Assembly (NCBI GenBank): GCA_026709935.1
Contig: JAPOSC010000030.1
Span: 1-43,136, forward strand
Source of the DNA: Thiotrichales bacterium
GTDB lineage: Bacteria > Pseudomonadota > Gammaproteobacteria > HK1
Direction: 5' to 3'
Length of the DNA stretch: 43,136 bases
The translations under genes and the position numbers were made by a program. Shown here one piece after another: positions 24,348-32,728 of the stretch (the first letter of the stretch is position 1; the number at the start of each line of letters is the position of its first letter). The notes below the pieces were generated by a model. The model searched no databases and was not told the origin of the DNA. It saw only the letters and a program-made list of their open reading frames with translations.

Positions 24348-25751
24348 TCAGAACTGGCGTACGAGGCGCAGTTCCGCGCGGTTGCCGACGAAGTCGAGGC
24401 CCTGCTCGTTGGAGTTGCGCTGTTCGTGGGTGATCACAAGCTGCGGGCTGAAGCCGTACATGGTGAGGTCACGCTTGTGCAGCGAGACACTGAGGGTTTG
24501 CGTGCGGTCCTTGCGCAGGCCATGTTGACTGTTTCTGACAAACCGGTGATCCGGGTAGTCCGTCCAGCGCACCTGCGCATTGCCGCCCATGGAGAATGCC
24601 CGGGGCAGGGCCGCGTTGAAACCCACCCGCACCCGGCGGCTCTGGTTTTCGAACTGCGAGTCATGCGGGCGCTGCTCCGAATAGCCGAACGCCGAGTGCA
24701 CACTTACCGTCGGGCGCAACCTCCAGGTGCCACTCAGCAGAAAGTCCACCAACGGCCCGTCGCGCCTTGTTTCGCCCCGATAGTCGCGGTCGAGCCAGGA
24801 GGCGTGCACGTTCGCCCACACCCGGTCGGTGAGTCGGCGCCGGGTCTCGATGCGCGCACCCGCCGCGTTGTTAGTGACACTCCCGGCCTCCCAGCCCCGG
24901 CTCGCGTTGGCCAGCACGCTCAGCTCGGTGCGGGCATCCACCAGCCAGCGCGGCCCCGCGTGAACGGCGAGATAGGCATCGTCGAATCGCCCGCCCGCAT
25001 AATCCTTCACCGAGACATCCACCCCCGACCGCAGCCTCAGCCGGTTCGTCACCGGGTGCTCGTACCCGGCGCCCGTCCACACCGACACCCCCACCCCCGA
25101 AGTCTGCAGGTCCTCCTCGGAGCGCCTGAAGGGAAGCTCGGTACCCAACACCTCGATATAGATGATTTCATCGTCGGAAGCGCCACCGATGTTGGTATCC
25201 GGCACCAGCGATGCCCCCAGGTACGCGGTCCAGCGCCGACGCGCCCGGATCTGCGAGAGAAACCTTCGTACGTTGGCCTTCACCGCATCCGGCACGTTCC
25301 CGGCCAGCACGCGTTCGAAGTGACGCCGGGCGAGGCCGTCCTCTTCCTTGTAGAAGAACGCCCGCGCCAGCTCCAGGCGTACCCGCGCCAGCTCCGGGCG
25401 TACGGTGAGCATCGCGTGCAGGGCGGCAATGGCCTCATCAAGCAGCGCCTCGCGCTCCGCCTCCTCGGACCGGAGGCGCGACGCCTCGATCGCGGCCAGC
25501 CCGAACAGGAACACCACGTCCGCATAGATCTGGTCCGTCCCCGTCAGCGGACGCAGCAGCGCCAGCGCCTCGTCGAACCGGCGCGCATCGAGCAACGCCC
25601 GGGCCTCGGCCATCACTGCATCCGCAGACCGGGCTTCTTCCACCGCGACCGCAGATGAGGCCTTCTCCTGCGCGACCGCCACCGGCGCCGCGCCGAGGAG
25701 TGAAACGATTACCGCCAGAGCCCGGCCCAGGCGCGCGAGCGTCTTCATCAT
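24348..25751 (-). CDS. Slam-type outer-membrane protein (TPR + barrel)
   Basis: 467 residues. Signal peptide at about 1-27 (ALAVIVSLLGAAPVAVAQ). Residues about 40-165 are TPR-like helices (AEARALLDARRFDEALALL; RLELARAFFYKEEDGLARRHFERVL). The rest is a beta barrel of alternating strands ending in aromatic Phe (RLVRQF). This is the layout of surface lipoprotein assembly modulators (Slam, DUF560), which move lipoproteins to the cell surface. No lipoprotein or TonB-receptor gene is adjacent, so its client is unknown. Tandem ATG codons (25751, 25748) follow AGGA with 8-nt spacing. Downstream it converges on the toxin gene (90 bp). Confidence 0.82.
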   Translation of the reverse strand: MMKTLARLGRALAVIVSLLGAAPVAVAQEKASSAVAVEEARSADAVMAEARALLDARRFDEALALLRPLTGTDQIYADVVFLFGLAAIEASRLRSEEAEREALLDEAIAALHAMLTVRPELARVRLELARAFFYKEEDGLARRHFERVLAGNVPDAVKANVRRFLSQIRARRRWTAYLGASLVPDTNIGGASDDEIIYIEVLGTELPFRRSEEDLQTSGVGVSVWTGAGYEHPVTNRLRLRSGVDVSVKDYAGGRFDDAYLAVHAGPRWLVDARTELSVLANASRGWEAGSVTNNAAGARIETRRRLTDRVWANVHASWLDRDYRGETRRDGPLVDFLLSGTWRLRPTVSVHSAFGYSEQRPHDSQFENQSRRVRVGFNAALPRAFSMGGNAQVRWTDYPDHRFVRNSQHGLRKDRTQTLSVSLHKRDLTMYGFSPQLVITHEQRNSNEQGLDFVGNRAELRLVRQF

Positions 25752-26138
25752 GTTGGAAATCCTGCCCGAATGAGGCTGCGAAGGGGCGGGGAGTGTAGCC
25801 GAATCCGTGCTCGCGCATGAGTCCCGGTGCCCCCTGAATCCCGAATGCCTCACACCGAATGTCCTGCACTGATGGAGATGGATACTGCAAGTGGTGATGA
25901 TGGCGCGCGGCACCGCCCGTCCGAATCCCACCGGGTGCCTCACTTTGAAATTCCGTCCGGTGTCTCCGACCTGCGGGCACCGACTTTCCCGAGAGTTCAG
26001 GAGTCCGAGTGAGACACTGCCTTCCGCCGGGACGCAAGGCTGTCCCGGGCTACCTTGAGCTATGCCGGGCTACCTTGGGCTATCACCGGGCTATTCTTGG
26101 GCCACTCAGGGCTATCCTGGGCCGAGTCGGCGGGAATC
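25752..26138. other. Gap between Slam gene and tRNA-Leu
   Basis: 387 bp without a convincing gene. Its right third is the CCGGGCTA repeat tract, listed separately. A minus-strand TACACT near 25800 could be the -10 of the Slam gene, but no good -35 is seen. Confidence 0.45.
26045..26128. repeat. Degenerate ~21-bp tandem repeat
   Basis: Four units of about 20-23 bp (consensus CCGGGCTACCTTGGGCTAT plus 1-4 bases), starting at 26045, 26065, 26086 and about 26109. The tract ends 10 bp from the 3' end of tRNA-Leu, so it is the first sequence transcribed after the tRNA. Divergence grows toward the tRNA. Confidence 0.75.
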
Positions 26139-26225
26139 TGGTGCCGGGAGCGAGACTCGAACTCGCACACTGTCTCCAGTACTGGATTTTGAGTCCAGCG
26201 CGTCTACCAGTTCCGCCATCCCGGC
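26139..26225 (-). tRNA. tRNA-Leu(CAA)
   Basis: 87 nt on the minus strand including an encoded CCA. Acceptor GCCGGGA pairs with TCCCGGC. Anticodon stem CTGGA/TCCAG encloses loop CTCAAAA, anticodon CAA (reads UUG). The long variable arm (TACTGGAGACAGT region) and the GTTCGAGTC T-loop are class II features typical of tRNA-Leu. Confidence 0.96.
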
Positions 26226-26274
26226 TGTGGTGCGGATCGCGACACATGAAGCGAGGCCGTGCCGCGTGAATACG

Positions 26275-26280
26275 ATTATA
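26275..26280 (-). promoter_or_regulatory. Promoter -10 box of tRNA-Leu
   Basis: Perfect TATAAT on the minus strand, 50 nt upstream of the tRNA 5' end. The -35 region is GC-rich and does not match consensus well. Confidence 0.6.
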
Positions 26281-26305
26281 CGCCCAACAGGAACGACCCC
26301 CACGG

Positions 26306-26331
26306 GCATTCGGGCCAGGCATTCGGGCCAG
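26306..26331. repeat. Tandem 13-bp repeat
   Basis: GCATTCGGGCCAG occurs twice in direct succession (26306-26318, 26319-26331), between the tRNA-Leu promoter and the pcnB stop. Confidence 0.7.
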
Positions 26332-26391
26332 GATTGGAGCCGTGCGCACAGCCGGCGTCACCGTGGGCCGGGATCGCAGGAAACCATGCGC

Positions 26392-27837
26392 TCACATCGC
26401 GGGCTGCCCGGTGGGCTGCGGGCGCGCCGCGGTGCGCCCCCGGCGGCGCCGGCGGCGGCGTTTCGGCGCCCGCCGATCCTCCAGCATCGAGCGCCGTTCG
26501 TCGTCGTCCACCTCCTGGATGCGGGTCCACCAGCGGGCGTGCTCCGCGACATCTTCGCCCGACTCCGCCCGCAGCAGCAGGAAATCGTAGGCGGCTCTGA
26601 ACCTTGGATGGGCCAGCAACCGGCTCACGGCACCGGGGCCACGCCGATTCACCAACCGTGGCTGCAATCCCCAGATCTCCCGCGCCATCAGCGAGAACCG
26701 CCGCGGGAGCGAAACATGCTGGATCTGGCGCTCGATCACGTCGGCGCCGGCCGCCTCCCAGGCGTGCGGGGGCGGCATTCCTCGCGCGATGCAGGCTTCG
26801 GAATCGCGCAGCATGGGCTCCCACAGCAACGCGGCAAAGAGAAAACCGGGGGTGACGGACCGACCCGATGCGATGCGCGTATCGGTGCTGTCGAGTGCCT
26901 TGCCGGACAGGGCGGCGGCGAGCCCTGCGGGCTCCGCCTCGATGCACGCCTCGGTCTCGGGGAAGAGGTGTCCGAACAGGCCGTAGCGACGCAGCAGCTC
27001 GTAGTTCGTGCGCGCGGCGCCGGCCATGAAGAGCTTGAAGATTTCTTCGTAGAGCCGGGCCGGGGGCATGTCCTCGAGGAGCGGCGCCAACTCGTGGATG
27101 GCGGCGCTCGTGTCTTTCTCGATATCGAATCCGAGCTTGCCGGCGAACCGCACCGCACGCAGCATCCGCACCGGATCCTCGCGATAGCGTTCCGCCGCGC
27201 GACCGATGACCCGCAACCTGCGCCCGCAGGCGTCGGCGTAGCCCCCGGTGAAGTCGATGACGGTGCGCGCGCGATGATCGTAATAGAGGCAGTTCGCGGT
27301 GAAGTCGCGCCGCCACGCGTCCTCCTCCAGGGTGCCGTAGACGTTGTCGCGCACGATGCGGCCGTCGACCCGCACATGGTCCGGATCACCGGCGGAGGCA
27401 TCGGAGTTCGCGCGGAAGGTCGCGACCTCGATGATCTCCCTGCCCATGCGCACGTGCGCGAGCCGGAACCTGCGCCCGATGAGCCGGCAGGTCCGGAAGA
27501 GACTCCGCACGGTCTCCGGCGTCGCGGCGGTCGCTACATCGAAGTCCTTCGGCTTGAGGCCCAGCAGCAGATCACGCACGCCTCCGCCGACCAGGTAGGC
27601 GCCGTGGCCGGCGTCGGTCAGCGCTTCGAGAACCTTGAGAGCGCCCCCGCTGATGTCGGCGTCGGAGATGCCGTGCTCCGACGGGGGAATGACGGTGGGT
27701 TGAGCGATGGTGCTATCGATCCCGGAAGATTTCGATGACGAGATTGGTTGCGCGCCCGGGAGATCCGACCCGGGAGGTCCGATGTTGAGCGGTTCCGGAC
27801 GGCGCGTATAATAACAGCCCGTCAGACGAGTCCACAC
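26392..27837 (-). CDS. pcnB: Poly(A) polymerase I
   Basis: About 481 residues. PcnB adds 3' poly(A) tails to RNA and so targets it for decay; class II nucleotidyltransferase fold. The signature LVGGGVRDLLLGLKPKDFDVAT carries the catalytic DxD, followed by FRTCRLIGRRFRLAHV and the RNA-binding EDPVRMLRAVRFAGKLGF helix. The C-terminus is very basic (RRAPKRRRRRRRGRT), as in gammaproteobacterial PcnB rather than CCA-adding enzymes. The frame extends to 27888 but would run antisense through tRNA-Glu. GTG at 27837 is the only standard start outside it, and it has no good ribosome site. The likely coding start overlaps the promoter of the divergent tRNA-Glu. Confidence 0.9.
   Translation of the reverse strand: MWTRLTGCYYTRRPEPLNIGPPGSDLPGAQPISSSKSSGIDSTIAQPTVIPPSEHGISDADISGGALKVLEALTDAGHGAYLVGGGVRDLLLGLKPKDFDVATAATPETVRSLFRTCRLIGRRFRLAHVRMGREIIEVATFRANSDASAGDPDHVRVDGRIVRDNVYGTLEEDAWRRDFTANCLYYDHRARTVIDFTGGYADACGRRLRVIGRAAERYREDPVRMLRAVRFAGKLGFDIEKDTSAAIHELAPLLEDMPPARLYEEIFKLFMAGAARTNYELLRRYGLFGHLFPETEACIEAEPAGLAAALSGKALDSTDTRIASGRSVTPGFLFAALLWEPMLRDSEACIARGMPPPHAWEAAGADVIERQIQHVSLPRRFSLMAREIWGLQPRLVNRRGPGAVSRLLAHPRFRAAYDFLLLRAESGEDVAEHARWWTRIQEVDDDERRSMLEDRRAPKRRRRRRRGRTAARPQPTGQPAM
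27785..27812 (+). promoter_or_regulatory. Sigma70-type promoter of tRNA-Glu
   Basis: TTGAGC (27785-27790), 16 bp, then perfect TATAAT (27807-27812), predicting a start near 27819, about 30 nt before the tRNA. It is the best consensus promoter in the window. It probably also transcribes the radical SAM gene. Confidence 0.8.
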
Positions 27838-27849
27838 CTGTCGGACCGC

Positions 27850-27925
27850 GCTCCCTTCGTCTAGTGGCCCAGGATACCGCCCTCTCACGGCGGGGACAGG
27901 GGTTCGAGTCCCCTAGGGAGCGCCA
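27850..27925 (+). tRNA. tRNA-Glu(CTC)
   Basis: 76 nt with encoded CCA. Acceptor GCTCCCT pairs with AGGGAGC. Anticodon stem CCGCC/GGCGG encloses CTCTCAC, anticodon CTC (reads GAG). GGTTCGAGTCC T-arm is canonical. It lies between divergent pcnB and the radical SAM gene, only 5 nt ahead of the latter's start codon. Confidence 0.96.
27915..27920 (+). promoter_or_regulatory. Shine-Dalgarno-like AGGGAG inside tRNA acceptor
   Basis: The only purine-rich site before the TTG at 27931 is AGGGAG in the 3' acceptor strand of tRNA-Glu, with 10-nt spacing. Using it requires that the tRNA is not yet cut out or folded, so tRNA processing and translation of the downstream gene would compete. Confidence 0.5.
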
Positions 27926-27930
27926 ATTCC

Positions 27931-29319
27931 TTGATCCGAATCGTCCTCATCAGCCCCTACGAACTCGGACGCCAGCCGTTCGGGCTCGCGGAGCCGGCGC
28001 GATGGCTCGACGATGCCGGTTTCGACGTGCGCTGCTGCGATCTGTCGGTCGATCGCCTGAGCGCCGATGCACTGGCCGGCGCCGGCATGGTCGCCATCTA
28101 CCTGCCGATGCACACCGCGACCCGGATCGCGTTCGAGGTGCTGCCCAAGGTCCGGGCCCTGGCCCCGCGCGCGGTACTGTGCGCCTACGGCCTGTACGCA
28201 CCGGTGAACGCGCGGGGCTTGCGCCGGCTCGGGGTGGACACTGTTATCGGAGGCGAGTACGAGCCGCATCTCCTCGACCTCGCTGAGCGCGTGCGGGCCG
28301 GAGCGCCGAGCCCCGCCCTCGGGGTGGTCAACGACCTCGCGAAGATCACCTTCCGCACGCCGCTGCGCGACGCCCTCCCCGCCCTCGACCGCTACGCCGC
28401 GATCGTGATGCCCGACGGCGCGCCGCGCCCGACCGGATTCACCGAAGCCTCGCGCGGATGCAAACACCGGTGCCGGCACTGTCCGGTGGTACCGGTGTAC
28501 GAGGGTCGGTTCCGCATCGTGCCGGTGGACGTGGTCATCGCCGACATCGCTCAACAGGTGGCGGCGGGCGCCCGGCACATCTCGTTCGGCGACCCCGACT
28601 TCCTCAATGGGCCCACCCATGCGCTGCGGGTAGCGCGGGCCGTGCACGAGACATTCCCGGAGGTCACGTGGGACGCCACCGTGAAGATCGAGCACATCGT
28701 GCGCTACCCCGGGCACATCGAGGCGCTGGCCGAGGCCGGCTGCCTGTTCCTCATTTCCGCCGTGGAGTCGATCGACGACCGGATCCTCGAACGTCTCGCC
28801 AAGGGACACACCGCCGCGGACTTCGAGCGGGCAGTGGCGATCGTCCGAGCGGCCGGTCTCCACATCACGCCGACGTTCGTACCCTTCACCCCGTGGACCA
28901 CCATCGAAGGCTATCGGGCCCTGCTCGTGCGGCTCGTCGAACTCCGTCTGGTGGAGAGCGTGCCGGCGGTCCAGCTCTCGATCCGGCTGCTGGTACCGGC
29001 CGGCTCGCACCTGTTCGAGATCGACGGGTTCGAGGATCTCGTCGACGCGTTCGACGACGCCATGCTCGGCTGGCCGTGGCGTCACCCGAACCCGACGGTG
29101 GACGCGTTGCAGAAGCGCATCCAGGCCATCGCGGAAACCGCTGCGGACACCGAGGAGCCGCGCCGCGTCACGTTCGAGCGCATCTGGAGGTGCGTCCACG
29201 AGGCGCTCGGTGAAGCGCCCCCGCCGCTCCCCGCCGACGTGGGGTCGCCGGCCCCCATGCACTCGGAACCCTGGTACTGCTGCGCTGAACCGACCGCGAG
29301 CCAGCTTGCCGCGGTATGA
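27931..29319 (+). CDS. CUAEP/CCAEP-tail radical SAM protein
   Basis: 462 residues. An N-terminal cobalamin-binding-like Rossmann region (1-130, ending VIGGEYEPHLLDLAERV) precedes a radical SAM core with CxxxCxxC (C177, C181, C184) and a C-terminal WYCCAEP motif (450-454). That tail defines a radical SAM family in which some members carry selenocysteine (CUAEP). Here both codons are TGC, so this is the cysteine form. The reaction is unknown; the B12-like domain suggests methyl transfer or rearrangement. Start TTG at 27931, 5 nt after tRNA-Glu, is the only plausible start near the 5' end. It overlaps the next gene, hslR, by 4 nt (ATGA). Confidence 0.88.
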   Translation: MIRIVLISPYELGRQPFGLAEPARWLDDAGFDVRCCDLSVDRLSADALAGAGMVAIYLPMHTATRIAFEVLPKVRALAPRAVLCAYGLYAPVNARGLRRLGVDTVIGGEYEPHLLDLAERVRAGAPSPALGVVNDLAKITFRTPLRDALPALDRYAAIVMPDGAPRPTGFTEASRGCKHRCRHCPVVPVYEGRFRIVPVDVVIADIAQQVAAGARHISFGDPDFLNGPTHALRVARAVHETFPEVTWDATVKIEHIVRYPGHIEALAEAGCLFLISAVESIDDRILERLAKGHTAADFERAVAIVRAAGLHITPTFVPFTPWTTIEGYRALLVRLVELRLVESVPAVQLSIRLLVPAGSHLFEIDGFEDLVDAFDDAMLGWPWRHPNPTVDALQKRIQAIAETAADTEEPRRVTFERIWRCVHEALGEAPPPLPADVGSPAPMHSEPWYCCAEPTASQLAAV

Positions 29320-29780
29320 TGGAGACAGGGGCATCGGACGACGCAGCCCTGGAGACCCTCCGGATCGACAAGTGGCTCTGGGCGGCACGCTTCTTCAAGA
29401 CCCGGTCACTCGCTGCGCAGGCGGTCTCCGGCGGACTGGTCCAGGTCGCGGAGCAGCGGGTCAAGGCGTCGCGCCGGCTGCGCCGTGGCGAGATCGTCCA
29501 CATCCGCCGTGGCGCCCAGGCGTGGGATGTCGTCGTCACGGGACTGCGCGAGCAGCGGCGCCCGGCCCCGGAAGCACAGACTCTGTACGAGGAAACTCCC
29601 GCGAGCGTCGCCAGACGCACCAGCGAGGCGGCCCGACGCGAACAGACCCGAATGCGCCGAACCCGGGGGCTGGGACGTCCGACCAAGCGCGAGCGGCGCG
29701 AGCTGGAGCGCTGGCGTGACCGGAGGCTCGGCGACACCGACGAGGGATCCGGCGACGACGCCGACGCGCCGAGCCGCTGA
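29316..29780 (+). CDS. hslR: Heat-shock protein 15, ribosome-associated S4 protein
   Basis: 154 residues with an S4 RNA-binding domain (LRIDKWLWAARFFKTRSLAAQAVSGGLVQV... to RRGEIVHIRR, about 15-75). A basic C-terminal tail follows (RMRRTRGLGRPTKRERRELERWRDRR). Hsp15 binds stalled 50S subunits carrying nascent chains and helps recycle them. Two ATGs are adjacent (29316 and 29319); the first overlaps the radical SAM stop. It is slightly longer than E. coli Hsp15 (133). Confidence 0.9.
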   Translation: MMETGASDDAALETLRIDKWLWAARFFKTRSLAAQAVSGGLVQVAEQRVKASRRLRRGEIVHIRRGAQAWDVVVTGLREQRRPAPEAQTLYEETPASVARRTSEAARREQTRMRRTRGLGRPTKRERRELERWRDRRLGDTDEGSGDDADAPSR

Positions 29781-29793
29781 ATCGGGAACCGAC

Positions 29794-30309
29794 TTGGGCG
29801 CACTCATCCACCCATTCATCCGGATCTGCCTGCTGCGCATGAAACCGCAGGACCTGCCTGCGTCGGGAACGCTGCTCGCCCTGGTGCTGGGCTCCCACAC
29901 CGTCGCGGGGGTGGCGGTCGCCGCCGTCAACCTCCGGTTCGACCAGGCGCTGGCTGCGGGCGTCATCGACACCGCGCTCATGTGCGCGCTCACCACCGGG
30001 CTGCTGATGCTCCGCACGCTCCGCGAACGCACCGTCCAGACCCTCACCGCGCTGGCCGGGGCGGGGACCGTCATCGGAGTCGCGGCGTATCCGGTCAGCG
30101 TGTGGCTGCATGGCGCACAGGAGGCGAACGCGCCGACGCCGGCGCTTGCGGTGCTTCTCCTCGCGGTGCTCGGCTGGAGCCTGACCGTCTCGGCCCACAT
30201 CTTGCGGCATGCGATCTCGGCGCCGTTCTACATCGGGCTGCTCCTCTCGATCGCGTTCTACTGGGTATCGGTCCGGGTCCTGGGCAACCTGTTCCCGCTC
30301 GGGGCATAG
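29794..30309 (+). CDS. Inner-membrane protein of unknown function (171 aa)
   Basis: About four hydrophobic helices (residues about 25-46, 49-70, 85-108 and 120-165), with the N-terminal RMKPQDLPAS motif seen in small gammaproteobacterial membrane proteins near hslR/mpl. TTG at 29794, 13 bp after hslR, is chosen; ATG at 29839 is an alternative that would remove the first helix-like region. It lies 8 bp before mpl. The function is unknown. Confidence 0.7.
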   Translation: MGALIHPFIRICLLRMKPQDLPASGTLLALVLGSHTVAGVAVAAVNLRFDQALAAGVIDTALMCALTTGLLMLRTLRERTVQTLTALAGAGTVIGVAAYPVSVWLHGAQEANAPTPALAVLLLAVLGWSLTVSAHILRHAISAPFYIGLLLSIAFYWVSVRVLGNLFPLGA

Positions 30310-30317
30310 GCCCGCCG

Positions 30318-31736
30318 GTGCACGTCCACTTCCTCGGCGTTTGCGGCACCTTCATGGCGGGACTCGCCCTCATTGCGCGCGAACTCGGCCACCGGGTCAC
30401 CGGCTCGGATCACAACGTCTACCCGCCGATGAGCGAAGTGCTGGCGCGGGCCGCCATCGATCCGATCGCCGGGTACGATCCGGCGCAACTCGAACCTGCG
30501 CCCGACGTAGTGGTGGTCGGCAACTCGATGATCCGCGGCAACCCGTGCGTGGAGCACATCCTCGAAACGGGGCTGCCGCACACGTCCGGCCCTGCCTGGC
30601 TCTCCGCGCACGTGCTCGCCGGCCGACACGTCGTCGCGGTGGCCGGCACCCACGGCAAGACCACGACCACCGCGATGATCGCGTTCATTCTGGAGGCCGC
30701 CGGCCTCGACCCGGGCTTCCTCGTCGGCGGGATACCGCGCGACCTCGACGCCGTCGCCCGCGTCGGCCGGGGCGGACCACGGCGGTTGTTCGTCATCGAG
30801 GCCGACGAATACGACACCGCCTTCTTCGACAAGCGCTCGAAGTTCCTGCACTACCGGCCCCGCACTCTGGTGCTGAACAACCTCGAATTCGACCACGCCG
30901 ACATCTTCCGGGATCTCGCCGACATGCAGCGCCAGTTCCATCACGTGGTGCGCATCGTGCCCGCCGGCGGCCGGATCGTGGCCGGGGCCGGACAGCGTCC
31001 CATCGACGAAGTCCTCGCGATGGGGTGCTGGAGCCCGGTGGAGCGGGTCGGCGCTGGCGGCGACTGGTCGGCGCTCATGGCGACCCCGGACGGGAGCCGG
31101 TTCCAGGTGCGCCACCACGGCCGGGCCGTCGCCGAGATCGAGTGGGAGCAACGCGGCGCGCACAACGTCGCCAACGCGCTGACCGCCATCGCGGCGGCAC
31201 GCCACGCGGGCATCGAGCCCGCCCTGGCCGCGCGTGCGCTCGGCGGCTTCAAGGGGGTGAGGAGGCGGCTGGAGCACCACGCAACGGTGGCCGGAATCGC
31301 GATCTACGACGACTTTGCCCATCACCCGACCGCGATCGAAGCCTCGATTGGCGCGCTGCGCGCCACCCGGGGGAGCGAAGCCGGCGCGGGGCGCCTGCTC
31401 GCGGTGCTCGAACTCGCATCGAATACGATGCGGCGCGGGACGCACCGCGCGACGCTCGGACCGGCGCTCGCGGGGGCGGATGCGGCATGGGTGCTTGCCC
31501 CGGCGCAAACTTCCGAGGCCGGCGGATGGGACCCGCAAGTGCTCGCTCACGAGGGCGGGACTGTACGCGTACGGCACGACATCGATACCATCGTGCGCGA
31601 GTGCGGCGCCGCGGCGCGACCGGGAGACGCGGTCCTGATGATGAGCAATGCGGGCTTCGGCGGAATCCGGGATCGTCTCGCGGCGGTGCTGCGGGCCCGC
31701 ACGCCGGCGGACCGCGACCGTTGCACCGGGGCGTGA
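30318..31736 (+). CDS. mpl: Murein peptide ligase Mpl
   Basis: 472 residues. Mpl joins recycled L-Ala-gamma-D-Glu-meso-DAP tripeptide to UDP-MurNAc, feeding peptidoglycan recycling. The Mur ligase ATP loop GTHGKTTTTAMI (about 112-123) and the N-terminal VHFLGVCGTFMAGLA domain are clear, as are the NNLEFDHADIFRDL and YDDFAHHPTAIEA motifs. Start is GTG at 30318; upstream sequence in frame reads as shadow. Length matches the family. Confidence 0.94.
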   Translation: MHVHFLGVCGTFMAGLALIARELGHRVTGSDHNVYPPMSEVLARAAIDPIAGYDPAQLEPAPDVVVVGNSMIRGNPCVEHILETGLPHTSGPAWLSAHVLAGRHVVAVAGTHGKTTTTAMIAFILEAAGLDPGFLVGGIPRDLDAVARVGRGGPRRLFVIEADEYDTAFFDKRSKFLHYRPRTLVLNNLEFDHADIFRDLADMQRQFHHVVRIVPAGGRIVAGAGQRPIDEVLAMGCWSPVERVGAGGDWSALMATPDGSRFQVRHHGRAVAEIEWEQRGAHNVANALTAIAAARHAGIEPALAARALGGFKGVRRRLEHHATVAGIAIYDDFAHHPTAIEASIGALRATRGSEAGAGRLLAVLELASNTMRRGTHRATLGPALAGADAAWVLAPAQTSEAGGWDPQVLAHEGGTVRVRHDIDTIVRECGAAARPGDAVLMMSNAGFGGIRDRLAAVLRARTPADRDRCTGA

Positions 31737-31919
31737 CTGCACCAGAGGGATGGGTTCATTGATGAGCCAATCAGTTCGGCCCGGGCCACTGGCGTGCCTG
31801 GAACACCGCGACCGACCCGGTGATTTCATGGTACGACGGGACCATCGCGGCGAGAATCGCCTGACACATCGCCTGACACGTCGGCATTGCCGCCTGCACC
31901 AGCCTCCATCGACCCCCGC

Positions 31920-32558
31920 ATGAGCCCGGATCTTCCACCGCCGCCCACGCCGGAGACACGCGAAACGCTGCAAGAGACGCCGGTGTTCGCGCTCAACACC
32001 GTGCTGTACCCCGGGGGGCCGCTGCCGCTGCGCATCTTCGAACCACGCTATCTGGACATGGTGAGCGACCGCCTGCGCCGCGACGCCCCGTTCATCGTCG
32101 CCCTCATCCGCTCCGGCTCCGAGGTGGGTAGCGGCGCCACCACCCACTCGGTGGGGACACTCGCGCGCATCGTGGACTGGAACCGGCAGGACGACGGGCT
32201 GCTGGGGATTATCGCTCTCGGCGGGCGCCGCGCGCGGGTGCTCGATACCGAGATCCGCTCCGACGGCCTGCGCGTGGCTTCGGCGCAGGTGCTGGAGGAC
32301 GAACCCGCAGCCGTGATACCACCCGAACACCGTCGGCTGGCGGGGCTGGTGCGCGGCCTGTTCGACCAGCTTGAACCCCGCTACCGCCACGTCACCCCGC
32401 GCTTCGACGACGCAAGCTGGGTCGGCTACCGGCTGAGCGAGCTGCTGCCGATGCCGCTCGCGCGCAAGCAGTACCTGCTGGAGATCGACGACCCGCTGCT
32501 GCGTCTCGGCGAAATCGCCGAAGTCGTCAAGACGCTCGCCGAGAGTGGCGACGACTGA
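31920..32558 (+). CDS. LON N-terminal (substrate-binding) domain protein
   Basis: 212 residues consisting of a Lon-N (La N-terminal) domain alone: FALNTVLYPGGPLPLRIFEPRYLDMV (about 22-47), then GTLARIVDW and GRRARVLDTEI, and a helical C-terminal part (WVGYRLSELLPMPLARKQYLLEIDDPLLRLGEI). There is no ATPase or protease domain, as is usual for these stand-alone proteins. Function is not known. ATG start without a strong ribosome site. Confidence 0.88.
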   Translation: MSPDLPPPPTPETRETLQETPVFALNTVLYPGGPLPLRIFEPRYLDMVSDRLRRDAPFIVALIRSGSEVGSGATTHSVGTLARIVDWNRQDDGLLGIIALGGRRARVLDTEIRSDGLRVASAQVLEDEPAAVIPPEHRRLAGLVRGLFDQLEPRYRHVTPRFDDASWVGYRLSELLPMPLARKQYLLEIDDPLLRLGEIAEVVKTLAESGDD

Positions 32559-32582
32559 GCCGTTCCGGCGACGCACGGCTCA
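32556..32582 (+). terminator. Hairpin at end of the plus-strand run
   Basis: TGAGCCGT (32556-32563) pairs perfectly with ACGGCTCA (32575-32582) around 11 nt. Its first three bases are the Lon-N stop codon. No T-run follows. Confidence 0.45.
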
Positions 32583-32728
32583 TCGAGGCACCTTCGACCC
32601 GGCGATCCCGTCCCACCTGACGCAGCAACAGCCCCGGGCCTCTGGAGCCGCCGGTCATCACCCGATCCGAGGCGGGACGCTCATGCGGGCGCGCGCACCG
32701 GCGCGGACAGCGCCACGACCGATCGCGC

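Noticed and set aside
29260..29319. Selenocysteine in the radical SAM tail
   Set aside because: Both positions are TGC, so ordinary cysteine.
30258..32576. 772-codon minus-strand frame
   Set aside because: Antisense to mpl and the Lon-N gene; no family features.
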